Shown: positions 45,901 to 60,900, counted from the first letter of the stretch. The stretch: DNA of 64,000 bases from Lophius americanus (GCA_037951165.1 JBBDHG010000008.1:1708501-1772500); one strand, 5' to 3'. Numbers and translations: made by a program. The notes: generated by a model from the sequence alone, not told the origin.

Positions 45901-48900
45901 CCTCTGCGGAGTGCGTGGAAAAGCTGTTGTGAGTTCACTGATGTCTGCAATAATGAGATGGAGTTGAGCCAGTGATCCTCCTTCACCACCAAAACTGAGA
46001 CACACGAGGATCATGTTTTTGTTTTAATTAGAAAATTCATCTTGTCAAACGGAGGGTAGAGCAAGAGATGGATGGGACGGATGGATAGATAGTTTAGAAT
46101 CTCCTACCCATCCCTTCCCCGACCATTTTTAATCACCATTTTCATATTTTACTCGCCTGGAACGTTACAGAGCTAAAAGTCTTCTGAAATATGGAACTAC
46201 ATATTTTTACTTGCATATGAAGTGCTATAAATGGGACAGCAAGGACACATTTAATTAGGATTAAGATCCATAACATTGGCAAAATAAAGTAGATTAAAAA
46301 GTGCACGTAAAATCATTAAAGATAAAGAAAAGCATACGATTTAGATTATTAGGATCGATTATGATTATGTTAACCGTTTTAAAATCAAAAGACCCTGAAG
46401 TAGTGATTTAAACAGGAACTATGGAGTGAGAGTGATTCTAGCTGTGATGTGGGCTGATCTCACAGTGAGGAAGGATTCTGTTCCAGAGGGACAGCTATAA
46501 AAAATACAGCATCAATCTTGGCTTTGAGTCTGACCCCTCGCTTGAGACCACTTTGCCTGGACAAAGCAGCTCCAAGGATCGCAGTTGCAGTCAAAAAAAC
46601 ACCAATTATGATATATTTAAACTTTCTTTTTTTGTCAAACATAGTCAAATAAATAAATAAATGTAAGAAATAGATAATACAGTTGAGCCATAAAAAACGG
46701 CTTCAGACAACAATGGGCAGTAAATGAAGGTCCACAGTTCCGTCATAAGTACTGTAAACAGAAGAATAGTAAGAATTGTGTCTAGACCGGAGAAGCTGGT
46801 GAGAAGAGTCGTGTGGTAAATCGAGATTTGAACTCTGGTTGTGATGTTGATGATCTGATCCGGAGGTCTTTCAAAAGTTTAAGGTCATCTTGTTGTAGGA
46901 AAAGGATCTTGTTCCCTTGAGAAACAGTCTATGTTATAATGAGACAACGAGCACACGCACACCCTTGACTTAACATTACAGATAATAAATGTAAGCTGCC
47001 CGCCGTGCATCACAGACATCGCCTCTGAAAGAAGCTCCTGTGTTTTCCGATGCTGTCGTTCTGCTTTCTGCGTTTCTGCTCCACGTGACGGCTGCACTGA
47101 TCACATCTGTTCCCCCTCGCTAAAACACACGGAGGTTTCAGTCTGCTTTCTCTAATCTTCTTTTATCTCCTTATCTCTCACAGGCCCAATATTGTTTACG
47201 TTGCCAGCAACCACTTTGTGTGGCGTCTTGTGCCCGTTTCCATATCCAGCCAGATCCGGCAGCTTCTTGAGGACATGCAGTTTGAGTTGGCTCTTCAGCT
47301 GGCAGTGAGTTTCACTTCCCCTTTAACACAGTTATCAGATTCCTTCAGATTCAATTACCGTAGTGCAGCAGCTCAGAGGACTGAAACGTCAACTCGAAAC
47401 GTCTTTCTGCGCATTTGTTTTTCTGCCAGAAGATGAAAGATGATTCCGATGGAGATAAGAAGCAGCAGATTCACCACATCCAGAATCTCTTTGCCTTCAA
47501 TCTCTTTTGCCAGAAGAAATTTGATGACTCCATGCAGGTGTTTGCCAAACTCGGCACAGGTAAGGCTCTTCCATCACAGCGGGCATGTCGGTCAGACACA
47601 GTGCTTATGCTGCTATAGTAGAGTTATGTATAACTAACAAGTATGGAGTCTCAAGTCTCCAGGCATCCCTCTCTCCTCCTCACGCACACTCAATTTTTGC
47701 ACCTCTAGATCCGCGCATTAACACGTTGGGGGCGCACTGATCATTTTCCCACATGTTTGATATTGAGGTGTTAAAATATGGAGGATGATGACAATGCATT
47801 AGATCTCTGTGATCATTGAGAGACACATTCTGGAGCCGCTGATAGCTTTAGCCTTTATAGCTAATGTTAGCGAGCTTTTTATTGTTGGCAGTAAGCTAAC
47901 AGTTACATTTTTTGTGTTAACTGCATCCGTTAAACTGTTTTAACTGTTAAAATCTCTCTCAGCCCCTCTTTTCCTGTGTCTTCCCAAACCATTTCCCCAT
48001 CAACGCTCATTTCTTCTGTTTATATCTTTTCTCCACGGCCATGAAGGATGATTGTTAAAACAGCTTTTTCTATGATATCGTTTAGGGCTAATTCTCATAC
48101 ATCACGAGTCTCGCTGAATTCCTCTAGTGGGGAATACCCCATTATTTTCTAATCTTATAATCTTGTGTGTTCAGGTTGGAGATTTGAGATTGGATGATCA
48201 GTGAGGATTGTTGTTATGCTGAGGGTAGAGCCTGATTTCAAAACTGAACGGGATTTTAAAACTCCTGTAGTGTGAGCCTAGCACGGTTCTGCTTACCCTC
48301 TACTCTTTTGTTCAACTCCGTAGACATCTGTTGCTAATTGGGGCTGTTGATGGAAATAATCACATTGCATTTCTGTGTGAGAATTTAATCCCGCTACGAT
48401 GACAGACTTTTAACTGCTCTAATTACCGCTTGATTACCGACATCAAAACATTTTTTACGGCATGTGTCAAGAGCTCTGTCCTCAAGTCGCATTTTCCATT
48501 GAATCGAAAGCCAATAAACTCGATTATTATATGTGAAACCAAAGAAGTGTCCCCCTCTGCTCTACAGATCCCACCCACGTGATTGGGCTGTACCCCGACC
48601 TGCTGCCGCCGGACTACCGCAAACAGCTGCACTATCCCAACCCTCTGCCTGCTTTGTCTGGTGCAGAGCTGGAGAAGGCTCATCTCGCTCTCATTGATTA
48701 CCTCACCCAGGTGTGTGTGTGTGTGTGTGTGTGTGAGTGTGTGTGTGTATCAAATGCCTTGATTCACAAAGCTTGTTGTTTTTTAATTCATCCCCATAGA
48801 AACGCAGCCACCTGGTGAAAAAGCTGAATGACTCTGATCCCTCTTCAACTTCCCCACTGATGGAAGGCACACCCACAATTAAAAGCCGCAAGAAGCTCCT

Positions 48901-51900
48901 GCAGATCATCGACACCACCCTGCTGAAATGTTACCTGCACGTAAGGCCATCCCTGTCTTATGCTCTCTTTCATTATGCGCCTCATGATTATACAGAATAG
49001 GGACATTTTTCTTTTCAACAACCATTTTGACTGAATTTTGACTCAAACTCAATACCCTGTGGAAAGATTCATATCATCTACAGAGGGACTGAATCCTTTC
49101 ATTTATATTTATGCATTAACGTTTCTTTTAATGCCACAGTGCTGTGTCTTTGTAAATCCTTGTTGATGAAGCTGTAAACGCATTTCTAATTCAGAGACTT
49201 AATTCATGTCCTCCAAATGCGTGCACTCTAAACCGAGGGCATGAATTCATGCATGGGTCGTTTTCAATTCTCTTGTGACACTCGGGACTCTGTAATTGGA
49301 CGAAACTTAATGAGGCTTTATTTGCTGGTTATATAGCACATTCATACTTCTTTTATTTAGCGCAACAACAACATTTTTTTGTTATTAATTATTTTATTTT
49401 GTGTTTAGTGTTGAGTGGAAAACAAAAAAAAATCATGGGGAAAATTATGATCTCAATTGTAAGAAAAAAGTCTCATGATTCTCATTTTATCTTCAATTGC
49501 CCAGAATCTACTGCCAGCAGATCCTGACAGTTAAGTCCACTGAGGGCCCAGAGTTACATGTTTTTTCCCTCTCCAAAAACCTCCTTTGTAGATTTATCTA
49601 TTTATTTTCCACTAATGATTTTACTTGCATTTTCAAGGTCTAATTATTATTATAGCTGAAACCTTCACACATGCAAAGCTTAATTAAAATCTGCTGCATG
49701 ATAAGAGAAAACAAAAATGTTCCCCTTGATTTATCCCATGGTAAACTAAATAAAGGTTTATAATTAAATGTAAAACTTTTTTTTTAACGCTGCACATTTA
49801 TTTTGACCGTTAACGGAGAGTTGGTCTATTCTTTGTGTGTCGTAGCTTCAGTTGAATGGATCTGGATTTGATTTAGGCAACAAAGTAAAACTGTGGATTT
49901 ACCAGGGAATTTGTGTGTCGCTTCTCATTTATGGTATAAACAGTGTTGCCAAACAGCCTTTTTGGACTTCATAGTCTTTCTTTTCCTCAGTAAATCAACT
50001 AGTTGTTGCTTTTGGAGCATATTAGAACATACAGTAGTAAGCACTTTTTAATCAGAGAAGCTCAGAAGGACACAAATCACACTTCTGGAATTACCAGAGA
50101 GTTTCTGGAGATCCTTCACTTTGGAGAGTCCTAGAATATTGAAATGAAAAAGGCACCAAGAGGCAGACAGGATGAACTAAATACCTTAAGTAAGTTTAGA
50201 GAGTAATCTGCTTTTATGTCCCCTATTCAGACCAACGTGGCTCTGGTGTCCCCGCTCCTGCGCCTGGAGAACAACCACTGCCACATAGAGGAGAGCGAGT
50301 TTGTCTTGAAGAAGGCCCACAAGTACAGCGAGCTCATAATTCTCTATGAGAAGAAAGGCCTGCATCAAAAAGGTACTGGTCAGACACTTGCCCTGGTCAA
50401 TCTTACTAAAATCAGAAAACACACGTCTTTATGCCCCTCCATATTCAGGAACAGACGGTTATTTTTCTCCGTATGGGACTGGAAGAGTCAGTTATCCCCA
50501 AAATCTGGCAGAAAAAAAACGTAAATCTCTTAAATTTCAAACATGTTTCTTAAAGGTGAGCACGCTGTAAGTGGTTTCGCTTATTTGGTACCATTTTATA
50601 GTTTTAAATACATTTGGATTTCATCAGCACAGTTTGAGTTTGTCCATTGGAGACACATATTCTAGTTTATTTTAAGATGCGTTCAGAAAACTTAAAAGAA
50701 AGGATGAGAGCTTTGTCTACTAATGCCCTTTATCTAGTGTTACCTGAGGACCTGTGGTCAGTATTAATTGCGGAGGACATCTAGGATATTAATCCCATGC
50801 GAATGTGCCACGCCCCTCATTTGTAAAGTTAAAATTCCACCGCAAATAACCTCCCTTATTGTTCCTAGACTCATCAAGAAATTACAGTTTGAAAGTTTTA
50901 TTGACTTTATGTTAAGTCACGCTCTTACGCCTCCCCCAACTTCTGGAAGTTATAACAATAGGCGACCAAAGATAGGATGGGATAAAATGACAGTTTAAGA
51001 GACGCACTTTATCCTGTATAAATCATTACTGAGAGGGGATGTTATCATTCAGGGCTGGAGATCTGAGTGAAGACTGGCTGACAGGTTATTACCTAAAAGG
51101 TCTCCATAACATGAAAAACCCCAAGTCGTTACCCTGAGAAAGAATTTAGTTTTGTTCATTATTTACAAAAATCCCATCATTCAACCAGACGGAATGAGGC
51201 TGTTTCTGCTCATTTGCAAGGAAGTGTTAACGTTCGTCTTGGTAAGAGTTTTGCAAACGCATTTCAGATTGTACATTGGTTCAGATGGCGGTCTTAACAT
51301 CTCCAAAAATCATGCTTGAGACTGTAGATCAGGAGTCCCAGACCTTTTTTGAGCCCAACTGGAAGTAAGTTTGATACCTTTCTTTCAGAACCAGCATTAG
51401 CTTTTTCAGCATCACTAGCTCTCCTTTTTTACAGACGGCACTCAACAGTTCCTGCAATCAACGGTTCACCACACCATCACACGTTGCCCCTTGTAAACGT
51501 ATGCTGCCGTGTTTTGCCTCAAACCTGATGCGGTTCCCAATTCCGATCGCCGAGCGCAGCTTTCTGTGCACAGACAAATATTGATCGCAGGCACCATCTT
51601 CTCTAAGGAATAACCGAGGACACAAATTTTTTTCTGTTCTCACTTGAGGCATTTCTGTGTTTGCCATTACCAACACACACATTAACATGGTCTGGTACAC
51701 ACTTGTGTGTCTTTCTGATCCTCCCAACATCCCCGCACTGTGTTTTCAAAATGGGAGCCCCTCCATTACTCAGTGGGAGGGGCTTGTTTCTCTGTTATTA
51801 GACCGTCCTTTTGATGGGCGAGAGCAGAGCGTGACTTTATATTTAGACATTTTATTGAATTTGTTTTATTTTTAAGGTTTAATTCAAACTTTTTTGCCAC

Positions 51901-54900
51901 TGTTGCGGCTGTATTCTTCTCACAGGAGGTTTCCTGCATGCGGTCGACTCATCATCGCAGTGGATCACAGCCGTCTCGATCTCATTTGGTTCCAGGCGGT
52001 ATTCTGCAGCAGATTCTGGGCTGCTCCTGCAGCTGGTTTTTAATCGGTCTGCTGTAATCCTTGCTTGCTGGAGTTATTTCGCTCCGTCCTGCCTCTCTTT
52101 ATCTTTGCTAATTCAAATCAGCTGCTCCCGTCCGCCACTTAACGCCACATGTGTTTCCCCCAGATCCTGTCGACGAAGGAGTTACGCAATGCAGTGGTCA
52201 CTACAATAGATGGCATTTTGCTACTTTCCATCTCACAGACTAATCCCAGATTTCCTCTTTTGTTGACTCCGTTTAATTTTCTTGATCTGTTCTTTTTTTC
52301 TCCCACAGCTCTGCAGGTGCTGCTGGATCAATCCACCAAGGCCAACTCTCCACTGAAGGGCCACGAGAGAACGGTGCAGTACCTCCAAAGAGTGGGTAAG
52401 CACTGATGGTCCACCAGGTCTGTTTCCGCTTAGGGGTGTCAGAGCTGTCATGATTTATGGGGGTGCTTCTGGGAAAGCCTCTGAGAAACCTTTCAACATA
52501 AGTGATGTTTGTATTACATTTTACAATTCCCCGGTTATTATATGCGTTATTATATTTGTATCAGTTTGTTGACTTTGAATATGTTTTCTGAAATGTGGTC
52601 ATGTGTTGTGTCTCCGTCTTTGAAGTGAAATGATTGTATAATTCACACAGGGGTGGAGAATATGGGATTCATCTTTGAGTTTTCTCCTTGGGTGTTAAAG
52701 ATCTGCCCTGAGGACGGACTGAAGGTGTGTTTCGGAGACTTACGTAAAAATGTCTTAATGTAATGTGCGTATGAATATATTTTTTATCCCACTATTAAAG
52801 GTGCAGTGTTAAAAATTAAGGGTCATCTATCGGTGAAGATCGACATTTCCACCTATATTGCACCAAACGTCACCCTCACTATCCAATAATCTGTGGTCCT
52901 AAATCATTAAGTATGACCCTCCACTTGCCTCAAACATCTCACAACACAAAACAGTTAACCAGCAACAACTTATTCATCATCTTCTTCCTCGTTGGTTTTC
53001 AGAAGCAAAATGTTTCTTCGTCGCCTTTCCGCCACTTTAACATAAAAATGTGAGCCAGAGTTTGGGCTACTGGACGAAACATAGCAGCGCATCTTGACTG
53101 AGGAGTTCCCGCTCCGGTCTTTTGATATAAATAACTTTTCCTATAGATTATGTTTATTTTTGGCTGATTATACACTAACACAAAGATAGTTATGCAATTT
53201 AAATACCATTCTTTCAAAGAGATACCCTTACATTTTACACTTTATACCCTTAAGATCAGAACAAATATTTAATGATTTATGAAGTAAACATATAATACAT
53301 CTTACTTTAAGAAGATTTAACAAGATTTTACGTCTGCCAACCATAATAAGGTTTAAAGAAAAATCTTGTTTCTTGTTCAGATATTCACAGAGGACCTGAA
53401 CGAGGTGGAGACTCTGCCACGACACCAGGTGCTGAACTTCCTGAGGGAGGGCTTTAAGGAGCTTGCCATCCCTTATTTGGAGCACATCATTTATGTGTGG
53501 GACGACAAGGGCCCGGAATTTCACAACGTGTTGATCCAGCTCTACCTGGAGAGGGTTCAAGGCCTCATGAAACAGTACCTCAACTCACTGCCAGAAGGTA
53601 TAAAACCTTCTACAGCCCATCCAAACCTTCGATACTGTTCTTGATTAAAACATGAGTTTAAGATGAAGTACTTTTAATCTTTAGTTTAAAAAAAAAAATC
53701 CACACACATAGAGGAAACTGTTCAGCAGCAAAAGAGGGATTAAGTATAGAGAGTGAATTTTTAGTTCTGCATCCTGAGAAAATATCATTTTCTCAGGATG
53801 CAGATCATGCATCACAACACATACGTTGTGATGCATTTATTTGCTGTGTCATTTATTGTATGACACATATATCATAAAGAGTAAATATTAATATAGCTCA
53901 ATATACATACATGGAAATAAACACAAAGTGAAAAAGAAAAGTAAGTCAAAATAAAATGGTATGGCTCTGTAAAGAATATGCAAAACTGCTAGCAGAAATG
54001 TGAAACTGACAATGTGATATGTTATTTATGTCCTATGATGTTGTAATCTAATATTTAATTATGAGTATTTTATTGGAATAGAGATTACCTTTCGTGGCTC
54101 ATCTGCAATCCCTTCACCTTCCATAAGGGGGCCACAGTAAACTGGGAATCTGGTTTTAGGCAGGAGTTCACAGCCAAGAAATGATGCTATTAGCTTGTAA
54201 CCTAGATTATAGTGAGTTTTAAATGATTTGTCAATCATGGTCTCAATCACTGATTAATCCGTTGGTCTAAAAAATGTCCCGAAATTGTGAAAAAATGCCT
54301 GTAGTTTCTTTTTTTGATGACTGTGTTCAAAATCCAAAGAAATTAAATTTTTCCAGACAGGATACCAAGAACAGCAATGAAAGTTTCCAAAATAATTGCT
54401 ATAAAATTATAACTGATTATCAAAATTGTTGATTAATTGATTATTCTGTCAATCAAACAAATCATTATTTGTCCAGCATTTGCCATTCCAGACTTTATAA
54501 TCAAAACCTGTGTGCTCTTGAAGGAGTTCCAGCTTTAGCGGCGGGGAAGGAGGAAGGCGATCTGGGCGAGTTCAGGAACAAGCTACTGTCTTTCCTGGAT
54601 ATTTCCCGGAGCTATGAACCAGCAAGACTCATCAGTGACTTTCCATTTGATGGTGAGAACTGAGTTTCCATGTCTATTCCTCCTGTTGCTTAAAAGAACG
54701 GTTCTTTACGAAAACAAAAACTCAATACTTATCTACTCACTCGTATGCAGATGTAATATTATGGGGGAGTTTCTTTGTTTGGAAGACATTCCTGGAATTT
54801 AACAGCAGAAGAGTGTTCATTCTTGAACTGAAGAAGATAGGGACATTAAAATGTATATGAAATGACTTCATACTGTTATTGTGGTGAAACTGATAACTCC

Positions 54901-57900
54901 ATTATCCTAAAGGTCCCAATGTAATTAAAATGTTATTGCTCTATTTAAAGCTTCACCATGTAGTTTCTAATTTAAAAGTGTTGTCCCCCATCTGAGGTGG
55001 GTGCACACGCTCAAACTAGAAACTAGCTCAGAGGTTCCAGTAAAGACCTGAGTTCAGAGGTTCCAGTGAAGACCTGAGTTCAGAGGTTCCAGTGAAGACC
55101 TGAGTTCAGAGGTTCCAGTGAAGACCTGAGTTCAGATGTTCCAGTGAAGACCTGAGTTCAGAGGTTCCAGTGAAGACCTGAGTTCAGAGGTTCCAGTGAA
55201 GACCTGAGTTAAGATGTTCCAGTGAAGACTTGAGTTCAGAGGTTCCAGTGAAGACCTGAGTTCAGAGGTTCCAGTGAAGACCTGTGTTCAGAGGTTCCAG
55301 TGAAGACTTGAGTTCAGAGGTTCCAGTGAAGACCTGAGTTCAGAGGTTCCAGTGAAGACCTGTGTTCAGAGGTTCCAGTGAAGACCTGAGTTCAGAGGTT
55401 CCAGTGAAGACCTGAGTTCAGAGGTTCCAGTGAAGACCTGAGTTCAGATGTTCCAGTGAAGACCTGAGTTCAGATGTTCCAGTGAAGACCTGAGTTCAGA
55501 TGTTCCAGTGAAGACCTGAGTTCAGAGGTTCCAGTGAAGACCTGAGTTCAGAGGTTAATGTGGGGACTTGAGGTCAGAGGTTACAGCAGTGATTTGAAAC
55601 AGTCTATAAAAGGCTGTCAGTAATGTGAGCTCAAAGCAGTTCAGGATATCATTGGTTTAGGAGACCTGTTTAGGCTCAATGAGTTGCGTGGAATCATTTT
55701 CTGTTTGTTTTTGGTTGTTTGTTAGAAGAAATCCTCAATTTCTTCCATTGTTTTGGAAAATTCTGCCAAACTTTCTGTAGAAACAAACATAGTTATGGAC
55801 CGAATGGATGAAGTTTCCCTTTACGCTTCTTGGATGGAGTGTAAATAGTGTCTCGATACACACATCTTGGGTTTAGTAAGAAATTACATGTTTTGGCGCA
55901 CCTGTGGATATTGAAGATGATCTTAGTATCAGGTTATGAGTCACATGTGCTTTAGACAAATATAGATTGTCTATTTTCTATCATGTACGTATGTCTTCAG
56001 CTATAGAGGAAACTTTAAGCAAATTTAGAAATATCTGATCTAAAGGGTGAAACTGCCACCATTGATCTTGTTTTCCATCCCTAAGGCCTGCTGGAGGAGC
56101 GAGCTCTGCTCCTGGGTCGGATGGGTAAACACGAGCAGGCGCTCTTCATCTATGTACACATCCTGAAAGACACCCGCATAGCTGAAGAGTAAGTATTCCT
56201 TTAAACCGCATTGAATCCTTCCCCGACTGCATCCAGCCTCTAATTCTTCTTATATCAGAAATAAATGGCTGACTGCAGAAGAATTAGAACTTTATGTTGA
56301 CCTGAAATCATATTTCATTGCAAAGTCGTAGTGTGAGGCAATTAATTGCTCTCATCATGAAAAACAAGAAGATCTTTTCTTTTTTATCTCGCCTCATGAT
56401 TGTTCTGTGTGTGCTCTGCAGGTACTGTCATCGACATTACAACAGCTCAGTCGAAGGGAATAAAGATGTAAGTAACTGTTTGTCATGGAAAATTTTAAAT
56501 ATTTTCTTACCGATTTGTCCATTTTTGTAAGATACCAGTGTCTTCTTGGACATTGTCCTTCTGCTAACTCCCGTTTCTGGTCCGCAGAATGCTCTGTACA
56601 AATATGATGGAATTTTTCTGCTTTTTCTAAAGCCACATTCAAATAAATTTAATTTAAGTTACAGATTAAAACCCTTCTTTGTAAACATCAAACGCTGAGC
56701 ATTCAATAAATCAGTAACCAGGATTCTAGTCTTCATCGTGTATGCAGGGATATGAATAAACCAGATTCCTCTGTGTTCCATCTAATCACTAAGTGGCGTG
56801 GTGGGTCGCAGAGTTGCCCTACAGCAAGAAGGTTCTGAGTTCCGATCCACCTCTGGGGTCTTTCTGCGTTCCGTTTCTAAACTTAACACAGCTGTGGAGT
56901 TTTCTCGGGAGGATATTAGATGTTTAGATAAAGCTTATACATTCCTTCCCTGTTTTCTTTTGACGTCTGAAAATTGGAATACATTTCTTTCTTATTTAAA
57001 AATGTTCCTCCTACGTCTCATCAGATATATTATGTTGGTCTTGCGGATACTCTGGGCCGGACATGAACGGCTGTGTTTCCTTCTCTTCAGGTTTATTTGT
57101 CTCTGCTGAGAATGTACCTGTCTCCTCCCGACGTCCACTGTCTGGGACCCATCAAGATGGAGCTGTCAGAACCACAGGCCAACCTGCAGGCCGCCCTGCA
57201 CGTCCTGGAGCTGCACCACAGCAAACTCAACACCACCAAGGTGAAAAAAAACAAAAAACGACAAGGCCAGAAGGCCATTCCTCAGCAGAGGGACCGAAAA
57301 ACCCCTGTAGTGTCATAGAAATAATTCAATTAAAGATACATCCCAGTAGAATTCTGGTTCTTAAACTCGACCGTCCGCCACATCAAACACCAACTCTATA
57401 TTTTTTATGATGAGCAGATTCATATTCAAATCCATTCACCACCAGTTCAGACCAGACGTGACAGAAAGATAAATTAAACTGTTCAGAGTCCCTTAAGGCT
57501 GGATCGACCTTTATCCTTCACGTCATCAAACTTTAATTAAATCCTCTTTGAAGTAATAAATGTCCACCTTTTTAGCCTCCAATAAAATATCATATCCTAA
57601 AAGAATTCCCTCACTCTAGAGGAAATAAAAATGTTACCTTCCTGAAACTGCCATAAAATATCATTGATCAATATTTTTAGTCTTTTACAGACTTAATCAT
57701 TTCAGGTAACGGCAGTCCTGATCTTAACTATCAATATTCATTTATTGGCAGGACTTTATCCTAGAAGTATGATGGCTTGTATTTTACTGTATTGCCAAAC
57801 ATTGGAAAATATCAACCTTCGTATTGGAAAAACTATTCCATCAAAAACTTTCCTGAGATGGAAATAGTAAAATATTTACCAAATACACGTTTCCTGAATT

Positions 57901-60900
57901 GATCCACCAATCATATAATCATTTCACCAATCATATAATCAAAGATGAAATGATTATAAAATCAAAGATGAAAAGACAAAATGTTCCGAGTGAGGCAGAA
58001 GGCTTGAACTTGGATAGAATGTCACCATTAGGAATGATACACACTCTGAATAAATCAATCCGCCTTTGATGTGAAATCAAAGCAGCTTCTGAACCCAGGA
58101 CGACAGGTGTAAAGATTTTTCATAGAGATTAGTGAGATTTATGAACATTCTGCCTGTGAGACAAAATATAGGGAAAAAAAACAGGAGTGGTTGTGATGTG
58201 GATATCTTTGTTGACTTGACTAAACAGCAAACTGTTAGTGTTTAACAGAGCTGCTTTAAATTATCTCATGAGCTATTTCTCACAACCAACTTTTGTGTCG
58301 CAATCCAGATTCCTCTTGAACATTTCACCGACATATTTGGTTTTCTGGTTGCCAATACAATCCAGCTGCAGGACATTTTTCCCTCGCAGTCCGTGTCAAG
58401 GAAGAGAGAAAATGTATTTGTTCTGAGTTATTTTCTCATGCTGAAACGATCAATAACAGATCGTGTTGATTCGATAAATCAGAGATGATTGGATGATGTG
58501 AGATCAGATACAGGTTTGGATCCTACTGCCATCCATCCTGAGTTTTTTTTCGTAAGAGTCACACACTCTTGTATAGAGGTCCATCTAAAGTCTCTCGGTG
58601 GAATGGTTTTAATAATCAATGTATCATTTATTCTATAAAATGTCTGTAAAGACCCAACATGTTTCCATGCTCAGGGTGAGATCTTTGTGAGTCCATTTCC
58701 TTTACTCTATCCGATAAGCTCCTCCTCCTGATAGGAGAGTGCGAGACCACTGGTCACACATCTTCAACAAACCGACATCCTTGTTTCTTCCAGGCCATCA
58801 ATCTGCTCCCAGCAAATACCCAGATCCGAGAGATCCGGGTATTCCTGGAGAGCGTCCTGGAGGAAAACGCCCAGAGGAAACGTTGCAACCAGGTTCTGAA
58901 GAGTCTGCTGCAGGCTGAGTTCCTACGGGTGAGTCCCGCAGCTTTAATCAATCCTCTGAATAAGTAGTTCATACTGATATGCAGGTTTTGTCATGGACAG
59001 TCAAGACTGGTTTCCTTTATACCTACCCTACAAACACTCGTCCGGTCCTGCAGCTTAATTAGTTGTAAGATGGAATCAACCAACAGTAACAGAGTCCAAT
59101 TAAAGTCACTTTACTCATATTCACTCTTCAGCACCACTCCAAGCAAACTGTCTGCGGCGGCACTGGAAGTTTGCTCTTAATATTTCCTCCAAATACTTTC
59201 CCTCCCTTTTAATAGTCAATGACTATTATACATAAGTTATGACTATTATTCATAAGTTTTAGGGGAAGAAGATGTGGGGTTGACTTTCAGGAGGACATGG
59301 AGGCCTGGAGGTTTTGGATCACTCATTGTTCTGCTGGAACAAAAAGTATTTGAGGGAAGTCCAAAATGAAACATGTTTGTGTCGCAGTTTTTCTTATTTA
59401 CTTTTTCTCTGATCATCTTTTCGACTGAGGAGCCCCTTTTAACACACGGATTGCCGTCACTATGTCGCTTTTTATTTATACTGAACAAACCAACCACGCC
59501 CAGGTGTGTGACAGTGTGTGAAGAGATGGGACCTAAAACACAGCATGGTCGTTGTCGACCTTGTTGTTAGGTATTTTACATATGAATCAAGAAGCAGCAC
59601 TTTGTGAAGAACCAAACAACCTGACAGCTGTCATCATTCATTGGAGTGTGTGAGAGTGAGGATTCCCTGATGGAAAAACAACATTAAAGATGCAGTGTGT
59701 CTGATCACGGGACTCCGGATCGGTCACTATCCGCCATGAAGAACCGATTCTAACTTCCTTCTACAAATTATTGACTGAAGCTGAACTCCTAACTCTACGG
59801 CTCCTCTCTCATCGAGAGACTAACACCAGGTTTTGGCGCTGACATATGTCCTTTTTACGAGCATAAAAAGGGGCGTTGTAGAATAATATTTTTGTCTGAC
59901 TGGGCCAACAGACGTAACAGTGCACCACTAACCCTATCATCTAATTATGGAATTTGAATTCGATAAGAATCCAAGTAAAGTCCAGCGGTAGTGACGAATC
60001 TGAATGATCGAATAATGAGATGTTGTGATGAGACCCATGCGGGCAACAAGGCGTCTGTGGAAGCTGATGGGGCGACAGCTGGACCAATTAGAGCAGGGAA
60101 ATGAGAAAGACATGGATGTTAAACACCTTTTTTCAGCCACAGCCGGGCGAAGTCCGAGGTCAACCATCCCCAGCTTGTTTTATTATCAGTGCAGAATTAT
60201 GCTCTCATGTCCTGATAAACATGTCAGAGTGGAGGTAATGATAATATTTGATGGCGAGCTGACAGATTTATATCAGAGGTGTTTATCAAAGTAAAGTTAA
60301 ACATGACTGTAAAATGCAGAATGTGCGGCGATGACCACTGATCATGTGATTCCTCCACTGATCATGTGAGTCAGAGCGCTACACCTCCTCAGTCAAAAAG
60401 TCCTGTTTTTACGTCCTACAGCTGTTTACAGTCTGAGGCTTTGTTGTTTCCTGTTTACAGTCAAATGCTGCTCTTATGTTACCCTGCCTCCATGGAGTCA
60501 CATGACTTACCTGAAGCCCCGACATCATCATGTCTTTGAAATGCTGTTGTTCAGTCTCTAATGGTATTTTCAACGTCTCATTGGCTCAAAGTTGGCTCAA
60601 ACAATAAAGTTAGCCCCTTCTACGACGGGCAACGGTTTGATCATCAGAGGATCCGGAAACACGAGGCCATCTCAGAAGTAGTGATGTTCCTGCACACATA
60701 TAATTAGACATGAGGGGATTTGTCCTAGCAATGATAACTCACTGCTAAATTGGATCTCGTTTGTCTCCGGTCACCGAGGATGTTTTTTCTGTTCCGTTCA
60801 GGTACAAGAGGAGCGAATCTTCCACCAGCAGATGAAGTGTGTCATTACAGAGGAGAAGACCTGCAGAGTCTGCAAGAAGAAAATAGGGAACAGGTAAACG

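Noticed and set aside
60025..60294. 89-codon ORF as a nested gene
   Set aside because: No recognisable motif, no splice or poly(A) context, and within a vps39 intron.
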